Positions 23,827-34,207 of a stretch of 64,000 nucleotides of DNA are shown one piece after another (the first letter of the stretch is position 1; every line of letters begins with the position of its first letter). Location: assembly GCF_000499385.1 (NCBI RefSeq), contig NW_013654583.1, positions 1 through 64,000 on the forward strand, read 5' to 3'. The notes beneath the pieces are model-generated. The model ran no database searches, was not told the DNA's origin, and saw only the letters and a program-made list of their open reading frames with translations. The translations under genes and the position numbers were made by a program. The DNA comes from Eimeria necatrix (lineage: Eukaryota; Apicomplexa; Conoidasida; Eucoccidiorida; Eimeriidae).

Positions 23827-23948
23827 GAGTACTTGGCTTACGAATTCGCCTGCAGCAGCAGCCGCCGTGAAGTGCAGCTGCGGGACACATCTACGCATCA
23901 GCTGCGGACTTACCAGCTTTACCGCGACGCTGAGCTAGGTGCGCTACA

Positions 23949-23981
<33 letters not shown>

Positions 23982-24129
23982 AGCAACACTTGCTGCTGCT
24001 GCTGCTGCTGTTGCTGCTGCTACAGCAATGGCTGCCGCTGCTACTGCTGCTGCAATTGAATTATTGGACTTTGCTGCTGCTGCAGGGGAGTGGGGACTGT
24101 GGAAAGATATCTTTGCTGCCTTTCGCTAA
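22778..24129 (+). CDS. Hypothetical protein, four exons, unrecognised family
   Basis: Exons 22778-23178 (ATG; donor GAG|GTAAGC), 23274-23417, 23533-23781 and 23856-24129 (TAA) join with consistent phases to about 355 residues. The N-terminal 50 residues (MAESFFLPSPYFRALENARS; ESEVRELLSRIRQKLTKLQ) look helical, perhaps coiled coil. Later stretches include QVVPLLAFELLRRLDSDRTR, EVQLRDTSTHQLRTYQLY and a C terminus ending GEWGLWKDIFAAFR. Runs of Ala, Gln, Glu-Ala and Leu, coded by CAG/CTG repeats, break up the protein. It is the only confident plus-strand gene in the repeat-rich half. I recognise no domain and assign no function. Exon 4 start is the weakest junction. Confidence 0.62.
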
Positions 24130-24296
24130 TTGCGGAAAGCCACCTCGAGACTTCTGCGGAGCTGCGCATTGGAAAGCTGCGCAAACGAATTCTGCGTCCT
24201 TGACCAAACCCTAAACCCTAAACCCTAAACCCTAAACCCTAGGCTCTGAGCCGTCTGGCCAGCCCGCACTAGCTGCGGAACTGCCACTGCTGCTGC

Positions 24297-24640
24297 CTCA
24301 AAACCTTGCTCCAAACCCTAGCTCCTAAACCCTAGCTCCAAACCCTAGCTCCTAAACCCTAGCTCCAAACCCTAGCTCCAAACCCTAGCTCCTAAACCCT
24401 AGATCCTAAACCCTAGCTCCAAACCCTAGCTCCAAACCCTAGATCCAAACCCTAGATCCAAACCCTAGATCCTAAACCCTAGCTGCTAAACCCTAGCTCC
24501 TAAACCCTAGCTCCAAACCCTAGATCCAAACCCTAGATCCTAAACCCTAGCTCCTAAACCCTAGCTCCAAACCCTAGCTCCTAAACCCTAGCTCCAAACC
24601 CTAGCTCTAAACCCTAGATCCTAAACCCTAGACCCCGCCA
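24297..24640. repeat. Degenerate telomere-like minisatellite, CTAAACCCTAGCTC units
   Basis: About two dozen units of 13-15 bp alternating CTCCTAAACCCTAG, CTCCAAACCCTAG and ATCCAAACCCTAG. The core AAACCCTA is telomere-like but units are lengthened by GCTC or GATC. It follows an ordinary CCCTAAA block at 24205-24241. Confidence 0.93.
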
Positions 24641-24960
24641 CAACAAACCCTCTCAAAAACCCTTTTTAGGGTTTCGATGAGTACGTTTAGAGAAGTGTAA
24701 GTTGCGGTGTATCGGCAGCTGCCTGCTGCTGCTGCAGCAGCCAGCTGCCGGTGCGTTTGCTGCTGCTGCTGCAGCAGGCACCCGTCGGCGCGTTTGCTGC
24801 TGCTGCTGCTGCTGCAACAGCAGCCACCTGCCGGGGTGTTTGCTGCTGCTGCTGCTGCTGCAGCACCCCCACCCATTTGCTGCGCACTCCCGGGGGCCCT
24901 ATCCTGGAAAAAACCTGTTCTCTGTGCTACTTCCTGGCAGCAACTTCTACGGAAGTACCC

Positions 24961-25470
24961 TTAGGGGCCCCCAGGGGGCCCCCGGGGGCCCCCCGGGGGC
25001 CCCCTTGGGGCCCCCCGGGGCCCCCCGGGGCCCTCCAATGGATCATGGGGCCCCCACTGGTACATCCCCAGGGGCCCCCCAAAGCTCCCCTGGGGCCCCT
25101 TTGGGGGCCCCCGGGGAGCTTTGGGGGCCCGCCGGGGCTCCTCAGAGGCCCCCTTAGCGCCTCCTCCGGGGCTTCCCCAGGGGCCCCCAGGGGCCCCCAG
25201 GGGCCCCCCTAGGGAGCTCCGGGGGGCCCCCAGGGGCCCCCCGGAGCTCCCTAGGGGCCCCCTTGGGGGCCCCCTGAGCTCCCCAGGGGCCCCTCTGGGG
25301 GCCCCCGTTGCTCCCCTGGGGCCCTCCTGGGGGCCCCCTGAGGTCCCCAGCGGGCCCCCTGGGGATCCCCGTTGCTCCCCGGGGGCCCCCCTGGGGGCCC
25401 CCTGAGGACCCCAGCGGCCCCCCTGGGGGCCCCTTGGGGGCCCCCAGGGGGGCCCCCCTGGGGGCCCCTT
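24961..25470. repeat. Largest GGGGCCCC palindrome cluster
   Basis: About 500 bp of GGGGGCCCCC, GGGGCCCTCC and related units with AGCTCC spacers. It is open in several frames on both strands, giving Gly/Pro-rich translations, and reaches the stop codon of a possible minus-strand exon at 25469-25471. Confidence 0.92.
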
Positions 25471-25864
25471 AGGGGCTTTCTTGTTTGGGGAGATTCGCTG
25501 CGACTTTCTGTGTAGCCTCAAAGAGTGTGCATGCGCAGAAGGCCCTGCAGCCCAGCGCACACTAAAGATAAAAAGAAACAATGCGTTTTGAGCCCTGTGC
25601 AGCGCAGCTTGGGGGCCGCTGCTGCATGCATGCATGCATGCATGCATGCATGGGACTTTGTAGGGAGTACAGTTGGACTGCAGCAGGGGCTTTTTTGCTT
25701 CTAGTAAGACCCCTGAGAGCGTTTAGCAAAAAGTTAATTGTGCTGAAGTGTACATACACCCCAGCGCCCACTGTCTGTAAAGCCCCACACTCATCGGGCC
25801 TCGAGCGGCTTCCCTTTCTTCTGCGTCGCTGCGTCGCAGCAAATGCATGCACTGCTGCATGCAT

Positions 25865-25905
<41 letters not shown>

Positions 25906-26030
25906 GTGAGGGCGTGCTGCAGCTCGGCTCGACCAGCTTAAAAAGTAAAGCCCTTTACTAGACATCATTTCGGGATCTGCTTCCAGCGGGCCTACAGGAG
26001 GAAGCGACGCACATGCCGGAGGAGGGGCCC

Positions 26031-26071
<41 letters not shown>

Positions 26072-26198
26072 AGCAGGCCCGTGGCAGCTGCTGCCGCCTT
26101 TCCGGCCACTTGCTGCGCCTGCTGCAAACGAGGGCACCAGCGGCCCCGCAATTTTGCTGCGCACTATTGCGTCGAAGCGGGAGGAGGTGGACAAATCC

Positions 26199-26252
<54 letters not shown>

Positions 26253-26344
26253 TCACTGCGGAGAGCAGGCCTCTCATCTAGGGGCTCCTGCGATGCCTCG
26301 CCGTTCGCGCTGCAGCCCAGTGCTGGCTTCGACCTTCTGTGCAA
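25469..26344 (-). CDS. Possible multi-exon gene, unrecognised
   Basis: Minus-strand segments with coding character, from 5' to 3': GDLSTSSRFDAIVRSKIAGP near 26190; CMHLLRRSDAEEREAARGP near 25820; TINFLLNALRGLTRSKKAPA near 25720; and a terminal AFCACTLFEATQKVAANLPK after a CTGCAG acceptor near 25545, stopping at 25469. I could not join them with consistent phases. A short frame starting MRGLLSAVILLL near 26279 resembles a signal peptide but may only be a CTG run. No family recognised. Confidence 0.27.
25628..25652. repeat. (TGCA)n run
   Basis: Six TGCA units (TGCATGCATGCA...). Another short one is at 25854-25870. Confidence 0.9.
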
Positions 26345-26353
26345 GACACGGCT

Positions 26354-26391
26354 CTAAACCCTAAACCCTAAACCCTAAACCCTAAACCCTA
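26354..26391. repeat. Telomere-like CCCTAAA block at the Cdc14 3' end
   Basis: Five heptamers immediately 3' of the Cdc14 stop codon (minus strand). Others around this gene: 26463-26497, 26589-26652, 26747-26784, 27097-27143, 27457-27491, 27626-27676, 27780-27817, 28218-28246; a last one is at 33068-33116. Most lie within Cdc14 introns. Confidence 0.95.
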
Positions 26392-28186
26392 GCAACTGAT
26401 ACGGGCTTCGTTGAACGCAGCAAAGGCCCCTTTTCTCAGCCTGTAGCTCTAAGACTCAAGGGGTTAGGGTTTAGGGTTTAGGGTTTAGGGTTTAGCGCAC
26501 CTCTTTGCCTCCATAAGCCGATCGCCCTGTCCCTCGTCTCCCTGCTGCGCAATTCGCCTGTCTTCAAGTTGCATGTCCTGCGCGGGCCCAAACCCTAAAC
26601 CCTAAACCCTAAACCCTAAACCCTACACCCTAAACCCTAAACCCTAAACCCCGAACCTGAAACCCTGAACACCAGCAAATAACTCCTCGTGCCCCGAGCG
26701 CAACCCCCCATCACTCTACCGCCTAGGCACTGAGCTCTAGAGCTGAGGGTTTAGGGTTTAGGGTTTAGGGTTTAGGGTTTAGGGACCTTCATGCTGAGGG
26801 CCAGAGTCTCGAGCTCCGCGTCTTCTGACACTCTTTCTCGCGGGCGGTGCCGCACCGCCGGACAGCCTGGAGCTGCTTCTCTTTTCATGAGTTCATTCTG
26901 CAGCAGCAGCAAAGAAGCAAACAGAGACGCTGCAGCAGCAGCAGCAGCAGCAGCGCAGCAGCAGCATTGCAGCAGCAGCCGCAGCAGCAGCGCAGCAGCA
27001 GCGCAGCAGCAGCGCAGAAGCGCCGCAGCAGCGCCGCAGCGGCGCTGCTGCAGAGCCGCAGCAGCGTCGCTGCTCGCAGGGAAGCCCAAACCCCAGACCC
27101 TAAACCCTAAACCCTAAACCCTAAACCCTAAACCCTAAACCCTTCCTCCTCACTTCAATGGCACACAAAAAGTATTGCTGGGGACCCAAGACGCTTCCTG
27201 GCCGGCAAATTCTGTTCCAACCAATCCAAGGAAGTGCTGGAAATCTGAAAGCAAAAGCAGCAGCAGCAAGCTTCGGGTGTACGTACACCACAAGCAGCAG
27301 CAGCAAGCTTCGGGTGTACGTACACCCCAAGCAGCAGCAGCAAGCTTCGGTTGTACGTACACCACAAGCAGCAGCAGCAAGCTTCGGGTGTACGTACACC
27401 TCAGCCCCAGCGTGCTGCATGTGCGCTGCGCTGCGGACGAGCCGGCTCGCGAATCAGGGTTTAGGGTTTAGGGTTTAGGGTTTAGGGTTTAAATACTTGT
27501 GGTTTTTGATTGCGTAACAGCCTATCAGAGAGCCTGTCCGGCCAAGCCCGGCTTTGCAGTGTACAGCCACCGCGCCGTCGCATGCTTCGCAAAGCTTCAA
27601 AAACTTGTCCATAATATCTCTGCAGCAAACCCTAAACCCTAAACCCTAAACCCTAAACCCTAAACCCTAAACCCTAGAGGCGAACGCGCAAAGCCTCCCG
27701 CGTTGGCCCCCCACTCCCTCGCCTGCTGGTCGCGGGCGAGCAGCTGCTGCAGGCGCCGCTGCTCGGGGCCCGGCGCTAACTAGGGTTTAGGGTTTAGGGT
27801 TTAGGGTTTAGGGTTTGGGGACCTGGGGGGACAGGTGCCGTCGACGAAGAAAAGGTCTTGGTGGTCTATGCCCGCCTCCTTGAAGACTTCAGAGTCGTAC
27901 ATTTTTTTGTTAAGTCGAATGACAAGTTTGATGTTAAGTTTTTTGAAGACGCGGACATAGTAGGAGGGGTTGCAGCCGCCGTTGCTGCCGCTGCTGCTGC
28001 TGCCGCTGCTGCTGCTGCTGCTGCAGTCGCTGCTGCGCCGCGGGCACATCGCAGCAGCACCTACTGAGGGGCAGCTAAATGCCAAAAACTTTCCAGGAAT
28101 TACCCAACTCATATCTCCATTTTCCAGTCTTTCGTAGTGTTCATACTGGGCGTGGTTGAAAGAAGACAGGCTGAACCACCCCAGCT

Positions 28187-28220
<34 letters not shown>

Positions 28221-28706
28221 ACCCTAAACCCTAAACCCTAAACCCTGGCGCACGCGTCCGGCGCGCGCAGCCGCCGCGCGCGCAGCTTCACTTAGGAAAA
28301 TTTTGAACATTTTGGAACATTTTTGGCCAATTTTTGCGAATTTCGGAACAATTTTAAATTATTTTTGAATAATTTTGAATAATTTTGAATAATTTAAAAC
28401 AATTTAGAATAATTTAGAAGAATTTAGAAGAATTTAGAAGACTTTAGCGGACCTGCATGGCGTAGGCGAGCCCCTGCAGGCAGTCCAGCACTGTGAGGCG
28501 GAAGCTGCACTGCGAGTAAGTGGCGTCTCTGTAAGAAGCTAAATAAATATTTGTTTTTAAAAAAGGCTCAAGAGCTTCATCTGGAGACTTTGCTGCTGCA
28601 GCAACGAGAAAGCTGCACAGCAGCAGCACGGCGTTCGTCACGTGCTGCGGCGAGTACGAGCTGTAGTGCACCAGCGCCTTCCCCTGCAGCAGCGGATTCG
28701 CCAGCT

Positions 28707-28751
<45 letters not shown>

Positions 28752-28847
28752 GGAGCGACGGCGGAAGACGGTGGGACAGAAACTCCCATAGCGCGAGCGA
28801 GAGGCCGCGGCTGTTCCCGAGCGCGAAGAGGAGGAGTTGGCCAGGAT
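26389..28847 (-). CDS. CDC14: Cdc14-type dual-specificity protein phosphatase
   Basis: Eight exons with matching phases: about 28453-28847 (start not found), 27823-28184, 27497-27619, 27154-27244, 26787-26897, 26501-26577 and 26389-26440 (TAG); the first may be split at 28704. The product shows [58 protein letters not shown] (general acid loop), the catalytic loop [19 protein letters not shown] with Cys and Arg intact, and [15 protein letters not shown]. This is the full Cdc14 signature. Cdc14 dephosphorylates CDK sites and acts in mitotic exit, cytokinesis or flagellar functions. The family's DFGPLNL segment is poorly matched ([14 protein letters not shown]). A Ser/Gly run is inserted before [14 protein letters not shown]. 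Introns carry telomere-like repeats, a 37-bp array with palindromes and CTG runs. The TAG stop abuts a CCCTAAA block. Confidence 0.93.
27253..27400. repeat. 37-bp tandem repeat, four copies, each with a GGTGTACGTACACC site
   Basis: Units start AGCAGCAGCAAGCTTCGGG and end with the palindrome; palindromes at 27276, 27313, 27350 (one-base variant, GTTGTAC) and 27387 are spaced exactly 37 bp. The array lies inside a Cdc14 intron (27245-27496), ten bases from the acceptor. Confidence 0.95.
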
Positions 28848-31052
28848 CTGCTGCTGCAGCAAACGCAGGAGGAGCTGCGCACGGGCCGCAGCAGCGGCGC
28901 TGCAGCAGCAGCACTGCAGCAGCGCTGCAGCAGCAGCACTGCAGCAGCGCCGCAGCAGCAGGCCGGCGAAGGCGAGAAAGCGGCGCCGCTGCGCCGGCCA
29001 AAGCCCCCCCTGGAAGCCCCTTGGGTGCAGCAACTGGGAAGAGAAGCAGCAGCAGCCTACAGAGCGCCGGCTCGCAGGGGTTCCATCTGCTGCAGTTGGG
29101 AAGCTGCTGCGCTGCTCCCGTCCCCCTGCTGCGCGCAGCGGCCTTTTTGCTGCTTCGAGTGCCCCACAAAGCTCCACTGCTGCCTAAAAAGACCCTTAAG
29201 AAGCTGCTGCGGCGTCTCGCGCTGCGCCTGGCCGCAGCTGCGCACAGGAACACTGCAGCGGGTTGTCTGCCTCGGCGCAGCTTGAGTGACTCACAGCCAC
29301 ACTGCTGAGGTGCGGCGCCCCGCCTTCTTGAAAGGCGCTGCGCAAAGGAAAAAATTGCAAAAATGAGTTCGAACAAACTGTGGAAACTGGCGATGCGGCG
29401 GCGGCGGCGCTGCAGCGGGCGGTGAGTGCCGCGTAAGGCTGGAGGCAGCCCCGCTCCCGCTGCTGATCAGCAAGTTCAAGACGCCTTTTTCCGCCTTTCG
29501 GAGAGGCAAAATGCGAAAAACAAAAGAAAATCACTGAATGCAAAACAATTCAGTCGAAGGAAACTCAGATCCTCTCGAAACCTGCACGCAAACCCCGCTG
29601 CTTCCCTCCTCCATCGCGACTCCTCCACGCCGCGTCGCCGCGCTCCTTTCCACACTTCAGCTTTCCATCTCCTTTTTTCCGAAAGAATTCGCAAGAAAAG
29701 CTCAAGAGGGCCCTAACTCCGGGGCCAGATCTTCCAGCGCAGCCCGCCTGCGGCGGCTGCAGCAGACCGCTGGCTAGTTCGTTTCCCCCGCGGTCTTCTG
29801 CGGGTTTCCCGCGCTCCTGCACTTTCCACGACAATTAACTTGAAAAAGCAACTCGCAAAACTTTTCCCGAAGACCGTTCAGCCGGGGAACTCAGCTGTTC
29901 CAGCAAGACACTGCACACGCCTAGCGCTGGCCGTTGAACTGCTTGGTTTGAACTCCAGAGCCAGCTGCAGCACTTCTGCACTACTTCTTTGCTTTCGCTG
30001 CTTCGCCGGAACTATTCTGGAAAGAAGCTGCTGCTGCTGCTGCTGCTCTCTCGCTGCTCGGCTTGTTTTGAAAAGCTCGCCAGCCAGCCAACAGCGAGCA
30101 GTGTGTTCCGCCATCTTTGGTGGTTTGTGCACTTTTAGGCTGTGCAGCACTTCCGCTAATCAGCAGCCCCACTCAGACAATAAAGGTTAGTCGAGCAAAG
30201 TGGAAACCAGCCACCAAAAGATGAAATGGGCGGGTTCTCCTGGCCCCTTCAGCCGACTTTTCGCAGGACTTCTCTGCTTTTGGAACTCTGTTGCTTAGAA
30301 GCATCATGAGTTCTCGAAATGGAAAGAAATCGGGAAGCTGCATGCTCCAGAAGGCGCTCTGGGGAGCCTAGTTAGGCCGCCTCCGATGGAGTAACACCTC
30401 CCACGCCATCCTGTGCAGCTGTTTATGTTCCTTGTAGAATGTTTATAATGTTTCCTTGTAGTATCTTTATAATATATTGGACATAAAAAGTGCATTTTCC
30501 GCAGAGCTGCGTATCTTAAGAAGCGGGAAGAGCCAGGTTGCACTGCTTGTGTTTGCACCGACCTTTGCGTTGCGGAATACGAAGTGAAGGTACTTAATGG
30601 AAAAGGAAAATCTTTTGTTTTGTTTTTCATTGGGAGAAAACTCATGGAATACATGTGCTTTGGCGACAAATTTGCATGCATGCATCACAAGTGCCTCCTG
30701 CGGCGAGACCTGTGAAAGCTGCATTTGCTGGAAACATCTTTCGGTCGTTTCTGGGTGAAGACGAAAGCGCCGGCCAGTTGTGTATTACCTGTGCTTTGTG
30801 CATGCACTTGATGTCGCCATTCTTGAGTTCGCAAAGGGAGAACAATCAAAAAGGACTTTATCTTCCAAAGAGTTTGTTCGGAGTTGCAACAGAAACATGA
30901 AAAGTGCGGGTCAGCCGATCCGCTACCCGCGGGCAAGCCGGCCTCTCGCTGCAGCTTCCCTCGTGCATGAGCCACACAGTCTACTGCGCAGTCTTCTGAA
31001 GCATTTATTCATGTTTAATTCACGAATTGGCAATTCTTGTGCACAAGTTCAC
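28848..31052. other. Stretch between Cdc14 and the methyltransferase gene
   Basis: The first 500 bp are GC-rich with CAG/GCAGCGC repeats and may hold the missing N-terminal Cdc14 exon(s). From about 29.4 kb repeats thin out. Short frames exist (for example 29840-30190 plus, 29565-29834 minus) but none starts with a good ATG and shows conserved sequence. No RNA gene was recognised. Confidence 0.5.
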
Positions 31053-34000
31053 CTAAGAAAGCTGCAAGATCACCCACTTCATCCCCGTGATGCCCTGAGT
31101 GCGCAGGTCTTGCGGGCAGTCCAGAGTGGGGCCCCCGTGCATTTCGAGGGCGGCTGCAGCGCAGCGCAGCAGAGTGGCTGTTGCTGCTGCTGAGGGCGGC
31201 CAGTGGACCAATGGTCCAATTCCGGTCTGCCTAGCCAAAAAGGCAGCGTGCGCTGCTGCTGCTGCGAATTGAAAGAGAGGAGCTGCCGTAGCGAACACAG
31301 TCTGCCAGTTCTTGCTAGAGTGCGCGGTAGCTGTAGGGCTGGCTAGCTGGGTGGCTAGCTGCCTAGCTAGCTGTGGCTCACCGGTTCTGCCTGCAGCTGA
31401 AACTGCTTCATTTAAGATGTTCAGCAGCTGCTCCAGCTCTAGAAATCTGCTGCTCTCAACGACCACCAGCCGCCCTCCGCTGCTAAGGACTCTGGCAGCA
31501 GCAGCAGCCAGCTGCAGCAGCTCGGCAGTGAAAGCTTGCACCAAGCCCTGTCTGTGGGGTGCAGGGGGGTCCATAATGACAATATCAAACTGGGCTTCTG
31601 AGGTGCAGCAGCAGCAGCAAAGCATAGGCACCCAGACTAGCAGCCGCAGGCAGCAGCAAACGGCGCTGCAGGCGCACCAGCGGTGATGACCAATGGTCCA
31701 CTCCCTTCGAAAGAAACGAGTGGGATGCAGAAACAAATAAACTAAAACGAAAAACTGAAATGCAGTGCAGGCGAGACTTACCTGCAGGAACTTGAGCTGC
31801 TGCTTCCACAGGAGCAGCTGCTTCTGCAGTTGCTGTTGCGTCTTTGTCTAGACAAGAAGGCCGGGAGGGCCGCGCTCTGTGCCGCAGCCACTGGAGGGCG
31901 TCAGCCTGCTGCAGCAGCAGCTGCTGCTGCAGATTGTTCTTCTTTGCTGCTGCTGCTGCGAGCTCGAGAGACAGACCCGAAACGTCCACACCGACACATC
32001 TCTGAGCACCTCCTCGCCGCAGCGCCCCGATGCTGAATGCTGCAGCAGCACGAGCCAGCACAGCAGCAGCAGCACAGCAGCAGCAGCAGCAGCAGCACCA
32101 TTTTACGTATTTTGCAGCCGCTACCTTTTGGCCGCAGGAAGGGCTCGCGCTCGGCGCAGCTTGAGCAGGCCCCAAGAACTCGACGCACGTAGCTAGCTGC
32201 TGCAGCTAGCTGCTGCAGCTAGCTGCAGCAGCTAGCTGGACTGCAAAGCACTAAGTACTAACTAGCCTCGAGCTGCTGCTGCGGGAGCAGCACCTGCGGA
32301 GTGGCAGTGGAGGTCCAACACCCGCGAGCCACGAGCGAGCTGAGCCACGGCCTCCCGAACCTCCCGCCGGTCGTAGTACCAGCCTGCATTCAAAAGTGCG
32401 CAGCGCAGCTAGCTACGCCAGCTAGCTAGTCGCCAGCTAGCCACACCAGCTAGCTAGTCGCCAGCTAGCCACGCCACCAGCTATTCACGCCAGCTAGCTA
32501 GTCGCGCCAGCTAGCTAGTCACGCCAGCTAGCTGGTCTAGCCAGCGTGCTGCTCCAGCTAGCTAGCCACGCCAGCTTGCCATGCAAGGTAGCTAGTCGTG
32601 CTGGCTAGCCACCTCAGCTAGCTGGCCATGCCAGCTAGCCGTGCCAGCCAGCTGGCCACTCCAGCTAGCCACGGCTAGCGAGCCAAAGGGAGCTCTCCGC
32701 AAGCAGCTAGCCACAGACACTAGCCAAGGACGTCTCGCCACAACAAACGAACCATCTAGCCACATGTTGCTAGTCAGAGGCAGAAACAAATCCAGAACTA
32801 GCAGCAGCTAGCCAGTAACAGCCACTGGTAAGCCACGAGCTGCCTATGGAAGTGCTGTCAAAGAAGCACTTCGCCAGTTTCATTTCCCTTCAATTCGAAA
32901 AGAATTAAAAAAGAAGTGATTAATAATAAGCAAAGAAGAATCAAATGAGAAAGATCTAACCAACCTGTGTCTGGACTGTTCAGCAAATCAACGGGGAAGG
33001 CGCTGCCGCCTTCTTCTATCCACTGCCAACCGGACAGTTCCCCTGAGCGCAGGCCTCAAAGCCCACAAAACCCTAAACCCTAAACCCTAAACCCTAAACC
33101 CTAAACCCTAAACCCTAGCCCCGCTGCAGCAGCAGCATCGGCCTACCCACCAGCAACAACTGCAGCATACTGCTTCATGGAAGGGTCCCGCTCCAGCTGC
33201 CGCAGAAAGCTGTCGTTGCGCAGCACCACAGCTGCGGGCTGCAGCAGCTGCTGCAGAGCTGCAACAAAAGGTGCAGTCAGCAGCTCGCTGCCTGCAGCAC
33301 GCACCACCCGCAGCCGCACAAACTCACCTAGCCCCACCAGCCCCTGCGGGGCCCCCTGAGGGGCCCCCTGAGGGGCCCCCTGGGGGCCCCTTTAAAACTC
33401 AGCAAGCCCCACCAGCGCCTGAGGGGCCCCCTGAGGGGCTCGCTGGGGGGCCCCCTGGGGGTCCCTGTGAAAGTCAGCAAGCCCCACAAGCCCCTGAGGG
33501 GCCCCCTGAGGGGCCCCCTGGGGGCCCCTGTAGAACTCAGCAGGCCCCAGCAGCCCCTAGGGGGCCCCCTAGGGGCTCCTTCGGAACTCAGCAAGCCCCA
33601 GCAGCCCCTACGGGGCCCCCCAAAAGCCCCAGAGGGGCCCCTCTGGTGTTTCTTGTGTGGAACTTGGGGCTGCCTTCAGGCGCTGCTGCGGGGAGCAGGA
33701 GCTGCTTGCCTCTTGTGAGCTGCTGTACAGACACTGCAGCTCCAAAAAGGTCCACGACAAGTCCAGGAAGTCCGTCACTTTCCGCATTAACCAATCGGTA
33801 AAAGCCCCGGGGAACAGCCCCAGGAGGCTCTGCATGCAGTGCATGCGCTGCATGCACTGGCTGCTGTGGGGGGCCCCGGGCCCCCGGATCTTCAAGAAAA
33901 GCCCCTGGGTGGGGCCCAGCAGATTCTGCACAAGACAGAAACACTGCAGGCGGCAGCCCCCGGCGGCGGGCTGCTGCTTCCCGCAGCTTTTGCTGCAGGA

Positions 34001-34143
34001 AATCTGAATTCAGAACAGTGGAGGGGCTCAAGTCTTCAAGCACTCGAGCTGCAATGAGGGGCCGCGAGTGGAAGAGGCCGCAGCCGAGGTACTCGCCCGT
34101 GTCGCTGTCTACTATGTTCACCGCCAGGGGCAGCAGACTGCCG

Positions 34144-34207
<64 letters not shown>

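Noticed and set aside
24961..25647. Collagen-like Gly/Pro-rich protein
   Set aside because: Open in several frames on both strands because of GGGGCCCC units; no start, no conserved flank and no splice support.
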